Part shown: piece by piece, positions 16,222 to 24,743 of the stretch
Layout of the letters: each line of letters begins with the position of its first letter
How positions within the stretch are numbered: position 1 is the stretch's first letter
From: Acrocarpospora phusangensis
Lineage (GTDB): Bacteria; Actinomycetota; Actinomycetes; Streptosporangiales; Streptosporangiaceae
Assembly (NCBI RefSeq): GCF_016862995.1
Contig: NZ_BOOA01000001.1
Span: forward strand, 1 to 64,000
Direction of reading: 5' to 3'
DNA: 64,000 bases
Translations under genes and position numbers: made by a program
The notes under the pieces: generated by a model
Seen by the model: the letters and a program-made list of their open reading frames with translations, nothing else
Told to the model about the DNA's origin: nothing
Database searches by the model: none

Positions 16222-16575
16222 ATGACCACCAACGGCCGGCCGGCAGCCGTGGACACGGCGGCCGAAGGCCACGCGGACGTGCGGCTGCTCTACTCGGACG
16301 CCATCCTGTCCATCACGCTCATCGAGACAAGCCATTCCACGCTGGCACAACTCACCGGAGAGATCGACATCTCCAACAGCACCCCCGTCCAGGCCGCACT
16401 CACGTACGCCAAGGGACGCGCCCTCCCCCTCGTCATCGACGTCGCCGACGTCACCTTCGTCGACGTGGCGGGCGCCAGAGCACTGATCGAATTCACCCGG
16501 CAGGGCCAGGTCCCGCCTGTGGACGTACGCAACATCTCATCCCGGATGCGCTTCCTGCTCGACATGCTTCAGTGA
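16222..16575 (+). CDS. STAS-domain protein (anti-sigma factor antagonist type) lacking the phospho-serine
   Basis: 117 aa from ATG 16222, with GGGGAGGG upstream. It has the STAS fold of SpoIIAA-like proteins: LAQLTGEIDISNSTPVQAAL, then ALPLVIDVADVTFVDVAGARALIEF. In active antagonists the loop reads 'F(M/I)DSSG' and the Ser is phosphorylated by an anti-sigma kinase. Here it is FVDVAGA, so the phosphorylatable Ser is a Val. The protein may act as a constitutive antagonist or bind another partner. No kinase or sigma gene is adjacent. Confidence 0.8.
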   Translation: MTTNGRPAAVDTAAEGHADVRLLYSDAILSITLIETSHSTLAQLTGEIDISNSTPVQAALTYAKGRALPLVIDVADVTFVDVAGARALIEFTRQGQVPPVDVRNISSRMRFLLDMLQ

Positions 16576-16587
16576 TCGAAGCCCGTT

Positions 16588-17193
16588 TCAGAGCCTCAGC
16601 CAGACATCGGGCCCTCCGGCGATCGCCCGGGCGTCTTCCGGTCGCACCCCCGCCCCGGCGCAGCAGTACGCAACGGCCTGACCCTGGTAGAGGTAGACGG
16701 CAAGGATCTCCTCGGCCGACAGATGCCCGCCCGCGTCGCCGCCGCCAGGATGCGTGTCGGAGTCCACGACGACGCCGTCCCTCGTCACCTGTCCCTGATT
16801 GCCGCTCTTCGGATTGACGAACAAGCTGTAGCAAACGGTGCCGGCGGACAGAGCCTTGGTGACGGCGGGGAGGGTCAGCGCGTACCCCCACGGCTGGGTG
16901 AGCACACATCCGCCGGGAACATCGGTCGCTCCGACGATCAGGTCGCCGCCATCGATGTCGGACCAAGGATCGTCGATGAGCGCCTCGACGACCTCCGGAT
17001 CAGCCGGGACGGCCGCCAGACGGCGGGCGGCGTCGGCCGCCGTGATCCCTGCCACGCACGCCAGCCTCAAGCCTTCCTCGCCGGTGTCGCCCACCGCCGC
17101 GATCAAGCGCGGGGCCTGGGCCGCGGCCTCGGCCTCCGCCTCGGACAAGCCCATACCCCCTGGAGGAAAGGGATGTGGACGTGGGACCTGCAT
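16588..17193 (-). CDS. DUF6461-like protein
   Basis: About 201 aa from ATG 17193; a second ATG at 17154, with a closer purine-rich site, would give 188 aa. The sequence shows the pattern I associate with DUF6461 of streptomycetes: an early 'LRLACVAGITAADAARRLAA' segment, then GGDLIVGATDVPGG...LTQPWGYALTLPAV, then CYSLFVNPKSGNQGQVTRDG, and a C-terminal helix ending GPDVWLRL. It is probably a cytosolic immunity- or polymorphic-system-like protein, but its function is not established. It is convergent with the STAS gene with only 12 bp between stops. Confidence 0.5.
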   Translation of the reverse strand: MQVPRPHPFPPGGMGLSEAEAEAAAQAPRLIAAVGDTGEEGLRLACVAGITAADAARRLAAVPADPEVVEALIDDPWSDIDGGDLIVGATDVPGGCVLTQPWGYALTLPAVTKALSAGTVCYSLFVNPKSGNQGQVTRDGVVVDSDTHPGGGDAGGHLSAEEILAVYLYQGQAVAYCCAGAGVRPEDARAIAGGPDVWLRL

Positions 17194-17288
17194 GATCAAT
17201 CCTGCCGTACCGCGTGGGTTTTCGTACCAGAAGCCGACCTCTCGTCCAGGCGGACCCTGTCTCTTGAATCCGGCCAGTTCAGGTAGGG

Positions 17289-17813
17289 CTACATCTTGCT
17301 CGGGACCTTGCCGTTCAAGTCGTAGATGGTCTGCCACTGGCCCTTGTTGAAGAGGTGGCGGCCCCACTTGTCGCTCTGGCTCACGCGGACCTTGACCAGG
17401 TCGACGTTGCGCTTCGAGACGTTGAAGGACTTGTAGTTCGGGCCGCACCACTTGACGTCGTGCCAGTCCCAGCGGTCCCGGGCCCGGTGGATCTTGATTT
17501 CGAGGACGGCGCACTTGCCGTGGTCCAGGTTCCACAGTTCGCCCTTCACCCGGACCCTGTTGGACTTGATCTCGGGGGCCACGTCGGCGATGACGTCGCC
17601 CTCGGCCTTGGCCTTCTCGTTCTTGGCGTGGTACGGGCCCCAGTGGTACTCGTACGTGGCCCAGGTGACGGTGGGGTTGGGGGTGGTGGGGTGGGTGGTC
17701 GCGGCGTTCGCCGTACTGGTGGAAGTGGCGAGGGCCAGGGCGACGAGAGGGGCCGCTGCGGCGGCCGCCGCGAGGGCCGCGCGGGCCGGGTGGATTCTGC
17801 TGCGGGTGGTCAT
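17289..17813 (-). CDS. Secreted protein of unknown function
   Basis: 174 aa from ATG 17813, with AAGGAGA six nt upstream. Signal peptide with Arg-rich start (MTTRSRIHPARA) and Ala-rich core, cleavage near ANA/ATTH. The mature part begins with a Pro/Thr linker. A compact basic domain of about 130 residues follows, with two Cys (KCAVLEIK and KWCGPNYK) and many Trp/Lys/His residues (TWATYEYHWGPYHAKNEK, WDWHDVKWCG). It ends QTIYDLNGKVPSKM. No family is recognised. Cys, Trp and basic residues suggest an extracellular binding protein. It is likely monocistronic. Confidence 0.7.
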   Translation of the reverse strand: MTTRSRIHPARAALAAAAAAAPLVALALATSTSTANAATTHPTTPNPTVTWATYEYHWGPYHAKNEKAKAEGDVIADVAPEIKSNRVRVKGELWNLDHGKCAVLEIKIHRARDRWDWHDVKWCGPNYKSFNVSKRNVDLVKVRVSQSDKWGRHLFNKGQWQTIYDLNGKVPSKM

Positions 17814-17920
17814 GATCGGTCTCCTTGTGGTCGGGCGCGTCCGGATGACAGCGCCTCGACCACAAGGGCGGGACATTCCGTTCCAAGGCGTGCCACCCGC
17901 CTGCCCGTCCTGGACCGGCG

Positions 17921-20416
17921 TCACAGGTGCCGGCGGGCGAGGGGCAGCCTGGTCCTCGTGACCAGCGCCGCCGCGGTCGCCAGCAGGGGCAGCCCCACCA
18001 CGACGGCGATCACGAACGGCCACGGGACGGCGATCGTGGCCGGGTCTCCGGCGCCGCGCGTCGTCATCGGGCGGCTCAGCGCCACACCTGTCACCGCTCC
18101 CGCGACCAGCCCCACCAGCGCGCCGAGCCCGGAGATGTACAGGGCCTGGCCCGCCACGACCAGCCGCAACGTCCCGGGCGGGGCGCCGATGGCCGCCATC
18201 GTCGCCCGGTCGGGCCGCATGTCGGCGGCGGCCAGGCGGGTCGCGGTCAGCGTGCCGCCCACGACGAGGACGAGCGCGCCGACCAGCCAGCCCCACAAGC
18301 CGGGGTCGGGCGTGTTGCGATAGCCCATCTCGGAGGCGACCGTGATGCGGGAATTCACCTTGCCGAGGTCGCGCCACAGCGTCGAATCGCCCGGCAGCGA
18401 GTGCATGGCGTAGAGCTGGCGCTCCACCGTCCTGAAACCGGCCTGCTCGACCAGGGCGCGCGGCAGCAGGGCGCCACCCTGGTGCTCCTCGGCCGGGGTG
18501 GCCACCACCGCGGGCACCTCGACCGTGCGCGGCGGGCCGGACGTGGAACCCGCCCGGAGTCTCAGCTTGCCGTCCCGCACCGCGGCCGGGTCGAACACCA
18601 CGGCCTTGCCGCTCTCCAGCGCCGCGACCGCCCGCGGGTCGTGGCGGCCCTGCAGCAGCTTGAGCAGGACCGGGTCTCCGACGGCCACGGTACGGCGCGT
18701 CCGCGTCCCGTTCCACCGGATGATGTACCGCAGGGTGTACCGGCGGTTCTCGGCGTCCCGTATCTGGTAGCCGGAGGCCAGCGACACGCCCGGCAGCAGG
18801 CGGACCGCTTCGCCGCGGAGCTTCGACCAGGCCGCGTCGCCCATGCTGCCGCCCCAGATCGCCAGCATGCCGGTCGGGCGCGCCGAAGTGTAGGCGTTCC
18901 GCCGGTCCATGTACTCGCTATACGACCCGATGCTCACCGCCACGACCGTGGCCGTGACCGCGAAGACGGCCGCCACGGCGCTGACCGTACGGGATCGGTG
19001 GCGGACCGCGTCACGGACGGACACCCGCAGCGGAGGGCGCAGGCGCGCGGCCGGCCGTCCCGTGAAGCGGATCAGCCAGGGCGTCAGCATCAGGAGGCCG
19101 AACAGGACGAGCATCGCGGAGGCGTACACCCACACCGTGTCCGACTGGCGTCGCGCCACGACGGTCGCGACCAGCCCGGCCAGCACCAGCGCGGCCCCCA
19201 CCAGCGGCCATCCCCGCCGATCGCCCGCCGTGGACGCGCGGCCGGCCAGCACGGTCGCGGTGTTCTGCCGGGCCGCCTGCACGGCGGGGACCAGCGCGGC
19301 CACGAGCCCGCTGAGCAGGCCCAGCGCGGCGACGCCCAGGATCGGCCCCCACGGCACGTCCGGCGGGCCGAGCCGCCCGCCCGAGCGCGCCACGACCGGG
19401 GCGGCCAGTAGTCCGGCCCCGATGCCCAGCGCCGTCGCCACGAGGGTCGCGGCGCCGCCGAGCACCAGTCCGTCGGCCAGCACGATCGTCCGCAAGTGCC
19501 GGGCCGAGCCGCCCTGCGCCGCGATCTGGGCCAGTTCCCCGCGCCGTCTCCGTAGCCCGACCGCGAAGGCGGGCCCGGCCATCAGCACGGTCACCAGCAT
19601 CCCCGTGATCACGAGGCCGCCGATCGCGACCGTGTACCGGACGCCGACGCCGGTGGGATACAGCGGAGAGGGCGGGTCTGTGATCATGGCGCGGGATATT
19701 ACGTACAGGCCGGCCTTGTTCAGCGCGGGCACCTCGGCCCAGGGCACGGGCGCCGTGGTGTCGGCGAGCCATCCGGTGCCCTGCTCGTCGGGGGTCCAGA
19801 TGTCCTCCGGCACCGACAACGGGAGATCCGGGCCCACGACCATCCGGCGCGACGGCTCGTGCGGGTGCTCGACCACGCCCACCACGGTCAGCGGCGCCGC
19901 GCCGTCCGGACGCAGGATGTCGCCGGGCCGCAGGCCGTACGCGGAGGTCACCGCGACCTCGCGGGCGGAGGGGAACCTGCCTTCGCTCAGCGTCAGCATC
20001 CCCTTGGTCAGGGGATCGCGCAGGTCGGTCTCCAGCGCGTCGACCCGCGCGGTGCCCAGCCGGAGCACACCGACGTTGTAGGGGATCAACCGGGTTCCCG
20101 GCGGGAGCAGTTCCGCGACCTCGGCGGCGCTGAGGCCGGGCCAACGCGGCCGGTTGCCGTCCGAGTGCCAACTCGCCCCATACGGCTCCTGCTGGAGCTC
20201 CGTGCCCTCGGGGATCTGCACGAGGTGGGCGTCAGCCGCGCCGAGTCGGGCCGTCAGGTCTTCCTGCGGGGTGACGGTCACGGTCGCGAGGTAGGTGAGC
20301 AGCGCCGTCAGCACCAGGATGGGTAAGCCGATCATCACCATGATCAGTGTGCTCCGCCCCCGGGCACGCCACGCGCTTCTGCGGGCGATGCGCAGCCCGG
20401 CCCGGAGGGCGCTCAT
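17921..20416 (-). CDS. FtsX-like ABC transporter permease (MacB/LolC type)
   Basis: 831 aa. The organisation is that of actinomycete double-FtsX permeases: a first helix (RSTLIMVMIGLPILVLTALL), a large extracytoplasmic domain to about residue 250, a three-helix FtsX block (ITGMLVTVLMAGPAFAVGL...), a middle helix bundle, a second extracytoplasmic domain (YSEYMDRRNAYTSARPTG...), and a final FtsX block (LVGALVLVVGGTLTATRLAA ... PWPFVIAVVVGLPLLATAAALV). Such permeases use mechanotransmission to move lipids, peptides or drugs outward. Its ATG overlaps the ATPase stop by 4 nt. Order: PadR, ATPase, permease. Confidence 0.88.
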   Translation of the reverse strand: MSALRAGLRIARRSAWRARGRSTLIMVMIGLPILVLTALLTYLATVTVTPQEDLTARLGAADAHLVQIPEGTELQQEPYGASWHSDGNRPRWPGLSAAEVAELLPPGTRLIPYNVGVLRLGTARVDALETDLRDPLTKGMLTLSEGRFPSAREVAVTSAYGLRPGDILRPDGAAPLTVVGVVEHPHEPSRRMVVGPDLPLSVPEDIWTPDEQGTGWLADTTAPVPWAEVPALNKAGLYVISRAMITDPPSPLYPTGVGVRYTVAIGGLVITGMLVTVLMAGPAFAVGLRRRRGELAQIAAQGGSARHLRTIVLADGLVLGGAATLVATALGIGAGLLAAPVVARSGGRLGPPDVPWGPILGVAALGLLSGLVAALVPAVQAARQNTATVLAGRASTAGDRRGWPLVGAALVLAGLVATVVARRQSDTVWVYASAMLVLFGLLMLTPWLIRFTGRPAARLRPPLRVSVRDAVRHRSRTVSAVAAVFAVTATVVAVSIGSYSEYMDRRNAYTSARPTGMLAIWGGSMGDAAWSKLRGEAVRLLPGVSLASGYQIRDAENRRYTLRYIIRWNGTRTRRTVAVGDPVLLKLLQGRHDPRAVAALESGKAVVFDPAAVRDGKLRLRAGSTSGPPRTVEVPAVVATPAEEHQGGALLPRALVEQAGFRTVERQLYAMHSLPGDSTLWRDLGKVNSRITVASEMGYRNTPDPGLWGWLVGALVLVVGGTLTATRLAAADMRPDRATMAAIGAPPGTLRLVVAGQALYISGLGALVGLVAGAVTGVALSRPMTTRGAGDPATIAVPWPFVIAVVVGLPLLATAAALVTRTRLPLARRHL

Positions 20417-21105
20417 CGGGCGCTCGCCAGCGGCACGTCCGTGGAGTCCGCGATCTCCCCGTCGCGGAGGAACACCACCCGATCGGCCCAGGCCGCGTAG
20501 CGCGGCTCGTGCGTGACCAGCAGGACCGTCGCTCCCGCGTCGCAGCGGCCGCGTAATATGCGCAGGATCTCGTCGCCGGCGCGGGTGTCGAGCGCGCCGG
20601 TCGGCTCGTCGGCCAGCAGCAGGCGCCGCTCCCCGACCAGGGCGCGGGCGATGGCGACCTGCTGGCGCTGGCCGCCGGACAGCTCGTCGGGGAAACGGCC
20701 GGCCATGTCCGCCAGGCCGATCTCCCCCAGTACGGCCATGGCCTCCTGCCGGGCGCGGCGGAACCGCACGCCGTCGAGCTCGCGGGGCAGCATCACGTTC
20801 TCCACCGCCGTCAGCGACGTGATCAGGTTGAGGTCCTGGAAGACGTAGCCGACCTGCCGCCGCCGCAGCCCCGCCAGGTCACGTACGCCGGCCAGATCCT
20901 CGTCATAGAGGAAGACCGCCCCCGACGTGGGCCGATCGAGCCCGCCCGCCAGATTGAGCAGGGTCGACTTCCCCGACCCGGACGGCCCCATGACCGCCAC
21001 CAGCTCGCCCGCGCCGACCTCAAGGCTCACGCCCTTCAGCGCGTGTACGGCTGACGCCCCCTCACCATGGACCCTGTCCACCTCGGCAAGGCGCACGACC
21101 GTCAT
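20413..21105 (-). CDS. ABC transporter ATP-binding protein (MacB/LolD type)
   Basis: 230 aa from ATG 21105 (MTVVRLAEVDRVHG), which overlaps the PadR stop by 4 nt. Walker A GPSGSGKSTLLNL, Q-loop YVFQDLNLITSLTAVENV, signature LSGGQRQQVAIARAL, Walker B LLLADEPTGALD and H-loop VTHEPRYA are all intact. It is the motor for the FtsX-type permease downstream. Typical length for the family. It is regulated through the shared PadR promoter. Confidence 0.93.
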   Translation of the reverse strand: MTVVRLAEVDRVHGEGASAVHALKGVSLEVGAGELVAVMGPSGSGKSTLLNLAGGLDRPTSGAVFLYDEDLAGVRDLAGLRRRQVGYVFQDLNLITSLTAVENVMLPRELDGVRFRRARQEAMAVLGEIGLADMAGRFPDELSGGQRQQVAIARALVGERRLLLADEPTGALDTRAGDEILRILRGRCDAGATVLLVTHEPRYAAWADRVVFLRDGEIADSTDVPLASAR

Positions 21106-21611
21106 CTTTCCTCCTTGAGTACGGCCTCGCAGTGGTCCAGCCACCGCTGCTCGGCCTCAGCCTGGAAGATCATGGAATCGAGCACGAGCCGCTGGGCGAC
21201 GCCCTCCGTGGCGGCTCGTTTGGCCCTGGTCAGCTGCTGGAGGGCGCGCATGGTCGCCGTACGCTGCCTGCGGATGACGTCGGTGACGTCCACGTTCTTC
21301 CCGGCGACGGCCATGGCCAGCTTGATGACGAGCTCGTCCCGCGGCCGGTCGGACTGGACGACGGGGGTGCTGAACCATCGGTCCATTTCCGCCCGGCCGG
21401 CCGCGGTGATGGTGTAGACGACCCGGCCCTGCTCGTCCGATTCGCCCGGTTCGACCAGGCCGTCACGCTCCATGCGGGACAGCGTCGTGTAGACCTGGCC
21501 GATGTTGAGCGGCCAGGTCGCCCCGGTCGACGCCTCGAACTCCACCCGCAACTGGTAGCCGTGCCGGGGCCCTCTGCTGAGCAAGGCGAGCAGCCCGTGC
21601 CTGATCGACAT
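21102..21611 (-). CDS. PadR-family regulator of the ABC exporter
   Basis: 169 aa from ATG 21611. N-terminal winged helix: SIRHGLLALLSRGPRHGYQL, NIGQVYTTLSRMERDGLVEPG, GRVVYTITAAGRAEMDRWF. The C-terminal helical dimerisation domain (Vir_C type) reads RQRTATMRALQQLTRAKRA ... EAEQRWLDHCEAVLKEER. First gene of a three-gene overlapping operon with an exporter, as in other PadR-controlled drug-resistance systems. The start codon adjoins the palindromic operator at 21613-21639 and has no ribosome binding site, so the mRNA may be leaderless. Confidence 0.9.
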   Translation of the reverse strand: MSIRHGLLALLSRGPRHGYQLRVEFEASTGATWPLNIGQVYTTLSRMERDGLVEPGESDEQGRVVYTITAAGRAEMDRWFSTPVVQSDRPRDELVIKLAMAVAGKNVDVTDVIRRQRTATMRALQQLTRAKRAATEGVAQRLVLDSMIFQAEAEQRWLDHCEAVLKEER

Positions 21612-21612
21612 A

Positions 21613-21639
21613 CATACGAAGTATGCATATTCAGTATGC
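21613..21639 (-). promoter_or_regulatory. Two abutting palindromes, likely PadR operator
   Basis: CATAC-GAA-GTATG (21613-21625) runs into GCATA-TTCAG-TATGC (21625-21639), a pair of near-identical ATAC/GTAT inverted repeats immediately before the padR-type ATG. PadR proteins bind such ATAC...GTAT sites; binding here would block initiation. It is AT-rich amid GC-rich DNA, and the -10 region probably overlaps. Confidence 0.7.
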
Positions 21640-21736
21640 ACCGCGCAAGGAATCCGCCACGTTCGGCATCGGCGCATGGCGTTACGTCACCTGGCGCCCG
21701 TTTCGGGTGGTCCAGGCGCGGGTGTGAGGGGTTTGG

Positions 21737-22129
21737 TCAGGCTCGGTCGGGGCGTACCGCCTCGGCGTGGTGGTGGACGATGAGCCAGCCTGCCGCCGAG
21801 TGGCGCAGGACGTCGGTGACCCGGGTGTGTTCCGGTTCGCCGTCGGGTGGGACCGCGACGAGCACGTATCGGGCGACGGCGGTGTCGTCCCAGACGTCGA
21901 CGCGCATGTCCTGGGTGCTCAGCGAGGCGAGGGACGGGCGGGCACCGGCGGCGTCGCGGCTCGCGCGGTAGGCGTCGAGTTCGGCGCGGGTGCGGAGCGG
22001 GCCCGGGAGGTGGGTCTCCCAGGTGGTCACGTCCGGGTGGAGGTGGCTGTCGAAACGGTGCCGGTCGCCTGCCAGGAAGGCGTCGTACATGTCGTCGATG
22101 CCGGCGGCGACGGCGTCCTGGCCGGTCAT
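21737..22129 (-). CDS. SnoaL-like (NTF2-fold) protein
   Basis: 130 aa from ATG 22129, overlapping the amidohydrolase stop by 4 nt. NTF2-like cone fold signature: DDMYDAFLAGDRHRFDSHLH, then PDVTTWETHLPGPLRTRAELDAY, then a C-terminal beta-sheet (DDTAVARYVLVAVPP, HTRVTDVLRHSAAGWLIVHHHAEAV). Family members are small isomerases, hydrolases or binding proteins, and the substrate cannot be deduced. It is the last gene of the catabolic operon. A related SnoaL domain is fused inside the protein at 24740-27427. Confidence 0.75.
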   Translation of the reverse strand: MTGQDAVAAGIDDMYDAFLAGDRHRFDSHLHPDVTTWETHLPGPLRTRAELDAYRASRDAAGARPSLASLSTQDMRVDVWDDTAVARYVLVAVPPDGEPEHTRVTDVLRHSAAGWLIVHHHAEAVRPDRA

Positions 22130-23397
22130 GCGGCTGCCCATCCGGTCTGGTCGTCCCGTACGACTCGGCCGCCGGACATCACCCAGCGCACGCCCCGGAA
22201 GGCGGAGGCGCTGGCGAGCGGGTCGGCGTCCATGGCGACGAGGTCGGCGTACTTGCCGAGTTCGACGGTGCCCAGGTCGGCCTCCGCGCCCAGCCACCGT
22301 ACGGGGCCGAGCGTGCCGGCGTGGAGGGCGCGGGCGGGGCCGAGGCCCGAGTCCGCCATGTGTTCCAGTTCTCGGACGGAGGCGTTGGTGCCTTCGAAGG
22401 TCCAGAACGGGGGCATGTCGCTGCCGAGCAGGACCTCCACGCCCGCGGCGAGGGCCATGGCGTAGCTGTCCAGGTGGCGTGGGCCGGCGTCGAGCGAGCG
22501 CCGTTGCATCCACTCCGGGACGCCGAGTTCGTCGAAGAACTCCTTGCAGCGGGTGACGAGCAGGGTCGGGACCAGGGCGGTGCCCTGGGCGGCCATCGCG
22601 GCCGTCACCTCGGGGGTGAGCTGGTAGCCGTGTTCGACGCAGTCCAGGCCGAGGGCGACGGCTTCGGCGATGACGGGCGCGGGGCCGGCGTGGGCGGTGA
22701 CCTTGCGGCCCCAGGCGTGGGCGGTCTCGATCACGGCGGTCAGTTCGTCGGTGAAGAGCTGGCGGGTGTGGATGGCCTCGTGTTGGCCGGCGATGCCGCC
22801 GGAGATCATCACTTTGATCAGGTCGGCGCCGGCTTTGACCTGGCTGCGTACGCCGCGGCGGAATCCGTCGGCGCCGTCGCATTCGAGGGTGTCGGTGCCC
22901 TCGTGGCCGTGGCCGCCGGTGGAGACCAGGGCGCGGCCGGCGGTGAAGATGCGCGGGCCGATCGCCTGTCCGGATGCGATCGCGCGGCGCAGGGCGAAGT
23001 CGGCGTGGTCCTTCTCGGCGACGCAGCGGACGGTGGTCACGCCGCAGAGCAGGGTGCGCCGGGCGCCGTCGGCCATGTAGTAGGCCAACTCGTGCGGGTT
23101 CAGGCCCTTGACCGTGTCGCCGCCCTGGCCGGGGAGGGACAGGGACAGGTGGGTGTGCATGTTCACCAGGCCCGGCGTCAGGTACGCGCCGCCCAGGTCG
23201 ACCCGGCGGTACTCACCGGCGGCCCCGGCCTCGGCCAGCACCTCCCCGGCGGGCCCGACGGCTGCGATCCGGTCTCCGCGCACCCACACCGCCGCGTCCG
23301 GCAGGGGGGCGACGCCATCCAGGACCCGGGCGTCGACGACCGTGCAGCCGGTCAGCACCGTCGCGTCCGACTCCCCCGCATCGCGCGCGGCGTTCAT
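22126..23397 (-). CDS. Metal-dependent amidohydrolase
   Basis: 423 aa. Amidohydrolase-superfamily barrel: metal-binding HTH in LVNMHTHLSLSLPG, catalytic-region Lys in ADLIKVMISGG, His in KVTAHAG, His in DCVEHGYQL, Asp in VLLGSDMPP. The closing beta-sandwich is typical (LGTVELGKYADLVAMDADPL). It resembles the imidazolonepropionase/prolidase-like group that cleaves cyclic amides or peptide-like bonds. It overlaps both neighbours (4-nt overlaps), so it is co-translated with the LLM oxidoreductase and SnoaL protein. It probably hydrolyses a C-N bond of the imported compound. Confidence 0.85.
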   Translation of the reverse strand: MNAARDAGESDATVLTGCTVVDARVLDGVAPLPDAAVWVRGDRIAAVGPAGEVLAEAGAAGEYRRVDLGGAYLTPGLVNMHTHLSLSLPGQGGDTVKGLNPHELAYYMADGARRTLLCGVTTVRCVAEKDHADFALRRAIASGQAIGPRIFTAGRALVSTGGHGHEGTDTLECDGADGFRRGVRSQVKAGADLIKVMISGGIAGQHEAIHTRQLFTDELTAVIETAHAWGRKVTAHAGPAPVIAEAVALGLDCVEHGYQLTPEVTAAMAAQGTALVPTLLVTRCKEFFDELGVPEWMQRRSLDAGPRHLDSYAMALAAGVEVLLGSDMPPFWTFEGTNASVRELEHMADSGLGPARALHAGTLGPVRWLGAEADLGTVELGKYADLVAMDADPLASASAFRGVRWVMSGGRVVRDDQTGWAAA

Positions 23398-24743
23398 GCA
23401 TGCCCTCCCGGGTTATCACCGACGGCCGGTTCGACAACCGCCGGTTCGGTGGCGGCCAGCTCGATAGCCGCCGGTTCGGTGGCAGTCAGCTCGATAGCCG
23501 CCGGTTCGGTGGCGGCCAGCTCGATAGCCGCCGGTTCGGTGGCAGTCGGTTCGGTGGCAGGGGGTTCTATGGCGGTCAGTCTGATAACCGCCGGTTTGGT
23601 GGCTGTCGGTTCGGTGGCGGTCGGTTCGGTGGCGGTCACTTCGATAACCGGCGGTTCGGTGGCAGGGGGTTCTATGGCGGTCAGTCTGATAACCGCCGGT
23701 TTGGTGGCTGTCGGTTTGGTGGCGGTCAGGGCCGGGAGGACCTCGCTGCCGAGGAGTTCCACGGCCTCACGTGGGTCCGGGCCGAGTGGGGGCCCGAAGG
23801 ACAGGTGTTCCGCGCCCGCCGCGCGCAGCGAGCGGCAGCGTTCGACCACCTGGGCCACGCTGCCCGTGATGCCCAGGGACAGCATGCGGTCGTCGACCAG
23901 GCGGGCGGCGGCGTCCAGGCCGTCTCGTTCCAGTACGGCCGTGATCGGGGCGAAGTCCTCGATCGCGAGCCCGGCCCGGCTCAGCAGGTATGGCGCGAAT
24001 GAAGGACCGTAGTAGGCGATCTTGGCGGCCATGGCGAGCCGGGCCTGCTCCTCGTCGTCGCCCGCCGACACCCAGAAACAGGCGGGGATGTCGAGTTCCG
24101 CTGGGGACCGGCCGGCCTTCTCGGCTCCCCGCAGTACTTCCGCCCTGGCGGTGGTGAAGTGCTCGGGCGGGTAGAGCAGGGGCAGGACGCCGTCGGCCAG
24201 TCGTCCGGCGAGCTGGAGCATCTTCGGGCTCATCGCGCCGACGTACACGGGGACGGGCTCGCCAGGGGGCAGGCGGAGCTGCGAGAGCGGCCCGAACCAC
24301 GCGGGCAGTTCCTCCCTGGCCTCGCCCCTGACCTCGCACCTGACCTCGTCCCTGACCTCCGCTGAGCCGAGCAGGGCACGCAGCACGGTGACCGCTTCGG
24401 CCGTCCTGGCGAGCGGGCGCGGGCGCTCGATCCCCGCCCAGGCGAGGAACTCGGCGGATCCGGCCGCGACGCCGAGCAGGAACCGGCCGCCGGTGGCCTC
24501 CTGCATCGTGGCCGCCATCATGGCGATCTCCGACACGTGCACGGAGTACGGGTTCATGATCCCGACGCCGAGTTTGATCCGCTCCGTCTTCGCGGCCAGG
24601 ATGCCGAGCAGCACCGGGGCCGAGCGCAGGAACAGGTCGTTGGACACCCAGAGCTGGTCGAACCCGTACCGTTCGGCCCGCCGCGCCAGATCCACCAGGG
24701 TCTCGATGTCCAGGTCGTTGTTGACCCGCAGGGAGTACGTCAC
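23394..24743 (-). CDS. LLM-class flavin oxidoreductase with repeat-expanded C-terminus
   Basis: 449 aa from GTG 24743, overlapping the upstream stop (GTGA). Residues 1-339 are a normal luciferase-like monooxygenase barrel of the F420/flavin type: YGFDQLWVSNDLFLRSAPV, ERIKLGVGIMNPYSVHVSEIA, GRFLLGVAAGS, PPGEPVPVYVGAMSPKMLQ. It is close in style to the second LLM protein at 34532. The last 110 residues are low-complexity tandem decapeptides (TATEPAAIEL) not expected in this family; see the repeat at 23397-23726. The catalytic domain looks intact. It is probably an oxidation or reduction step in the catabolic operon; the cofactor (F420 versus FMN) cannot be told. Confidence 0.85.
   Translation of the reverse strand: MTYSLRVNNDLDIETLVDLARRAERYGFDQLWVSNDLFLRSAPVLLGILAAKTERIKLGVGIMNPYSVHVSEIAMMAATMQEATGGRFLLGVAAGSAEFLAWAGIERPRPLARTAEAVTVLRALLGSAEVRDEVRCEVRGEAREELPAWFGPLSQLRLPPGEPVPVYVGAMSPKMLQLAGRLADGVLPLLYPPEHFTTARAEVLRGAEKAGRSPAELDIPACFWVSAGDDEEQARLAMAAKIAYYGPSFAPYLLSRAGLAIEDFAPITAVLERDGLDAAARLVDDRMLSLGITGSVAQVVERCRSLRAAGAEHLSFGPPLGPDPREAVELLGSEVLPALTATKPTATKPAVIRLTAIEPPATEPPVIEVTATEPTATEPTATKPAVIRLTAIEPPATEPTATEPAAIELAATEPAAIELTATEPAAIELAATEPAVVEPAVGDNPGGHA
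23397..23726 (-). repeat. In-frame 30-bp tandem repeats encoding the LLM tail
   Basis: Tandem units of 30 bp encode xATEPAAIEx decapeptides. The three or four copies nearest the stop are almost identical. Farther in, a longer block (encoding KPAVIRLTAIEPPATEP) occurs twice at 105-bp spacing, so the array grew at two scales. All changes keep the frame open. It forms an extended, Pro/Glu-rich, probably disordered tail of 110 residues. Confidence 0.85.
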
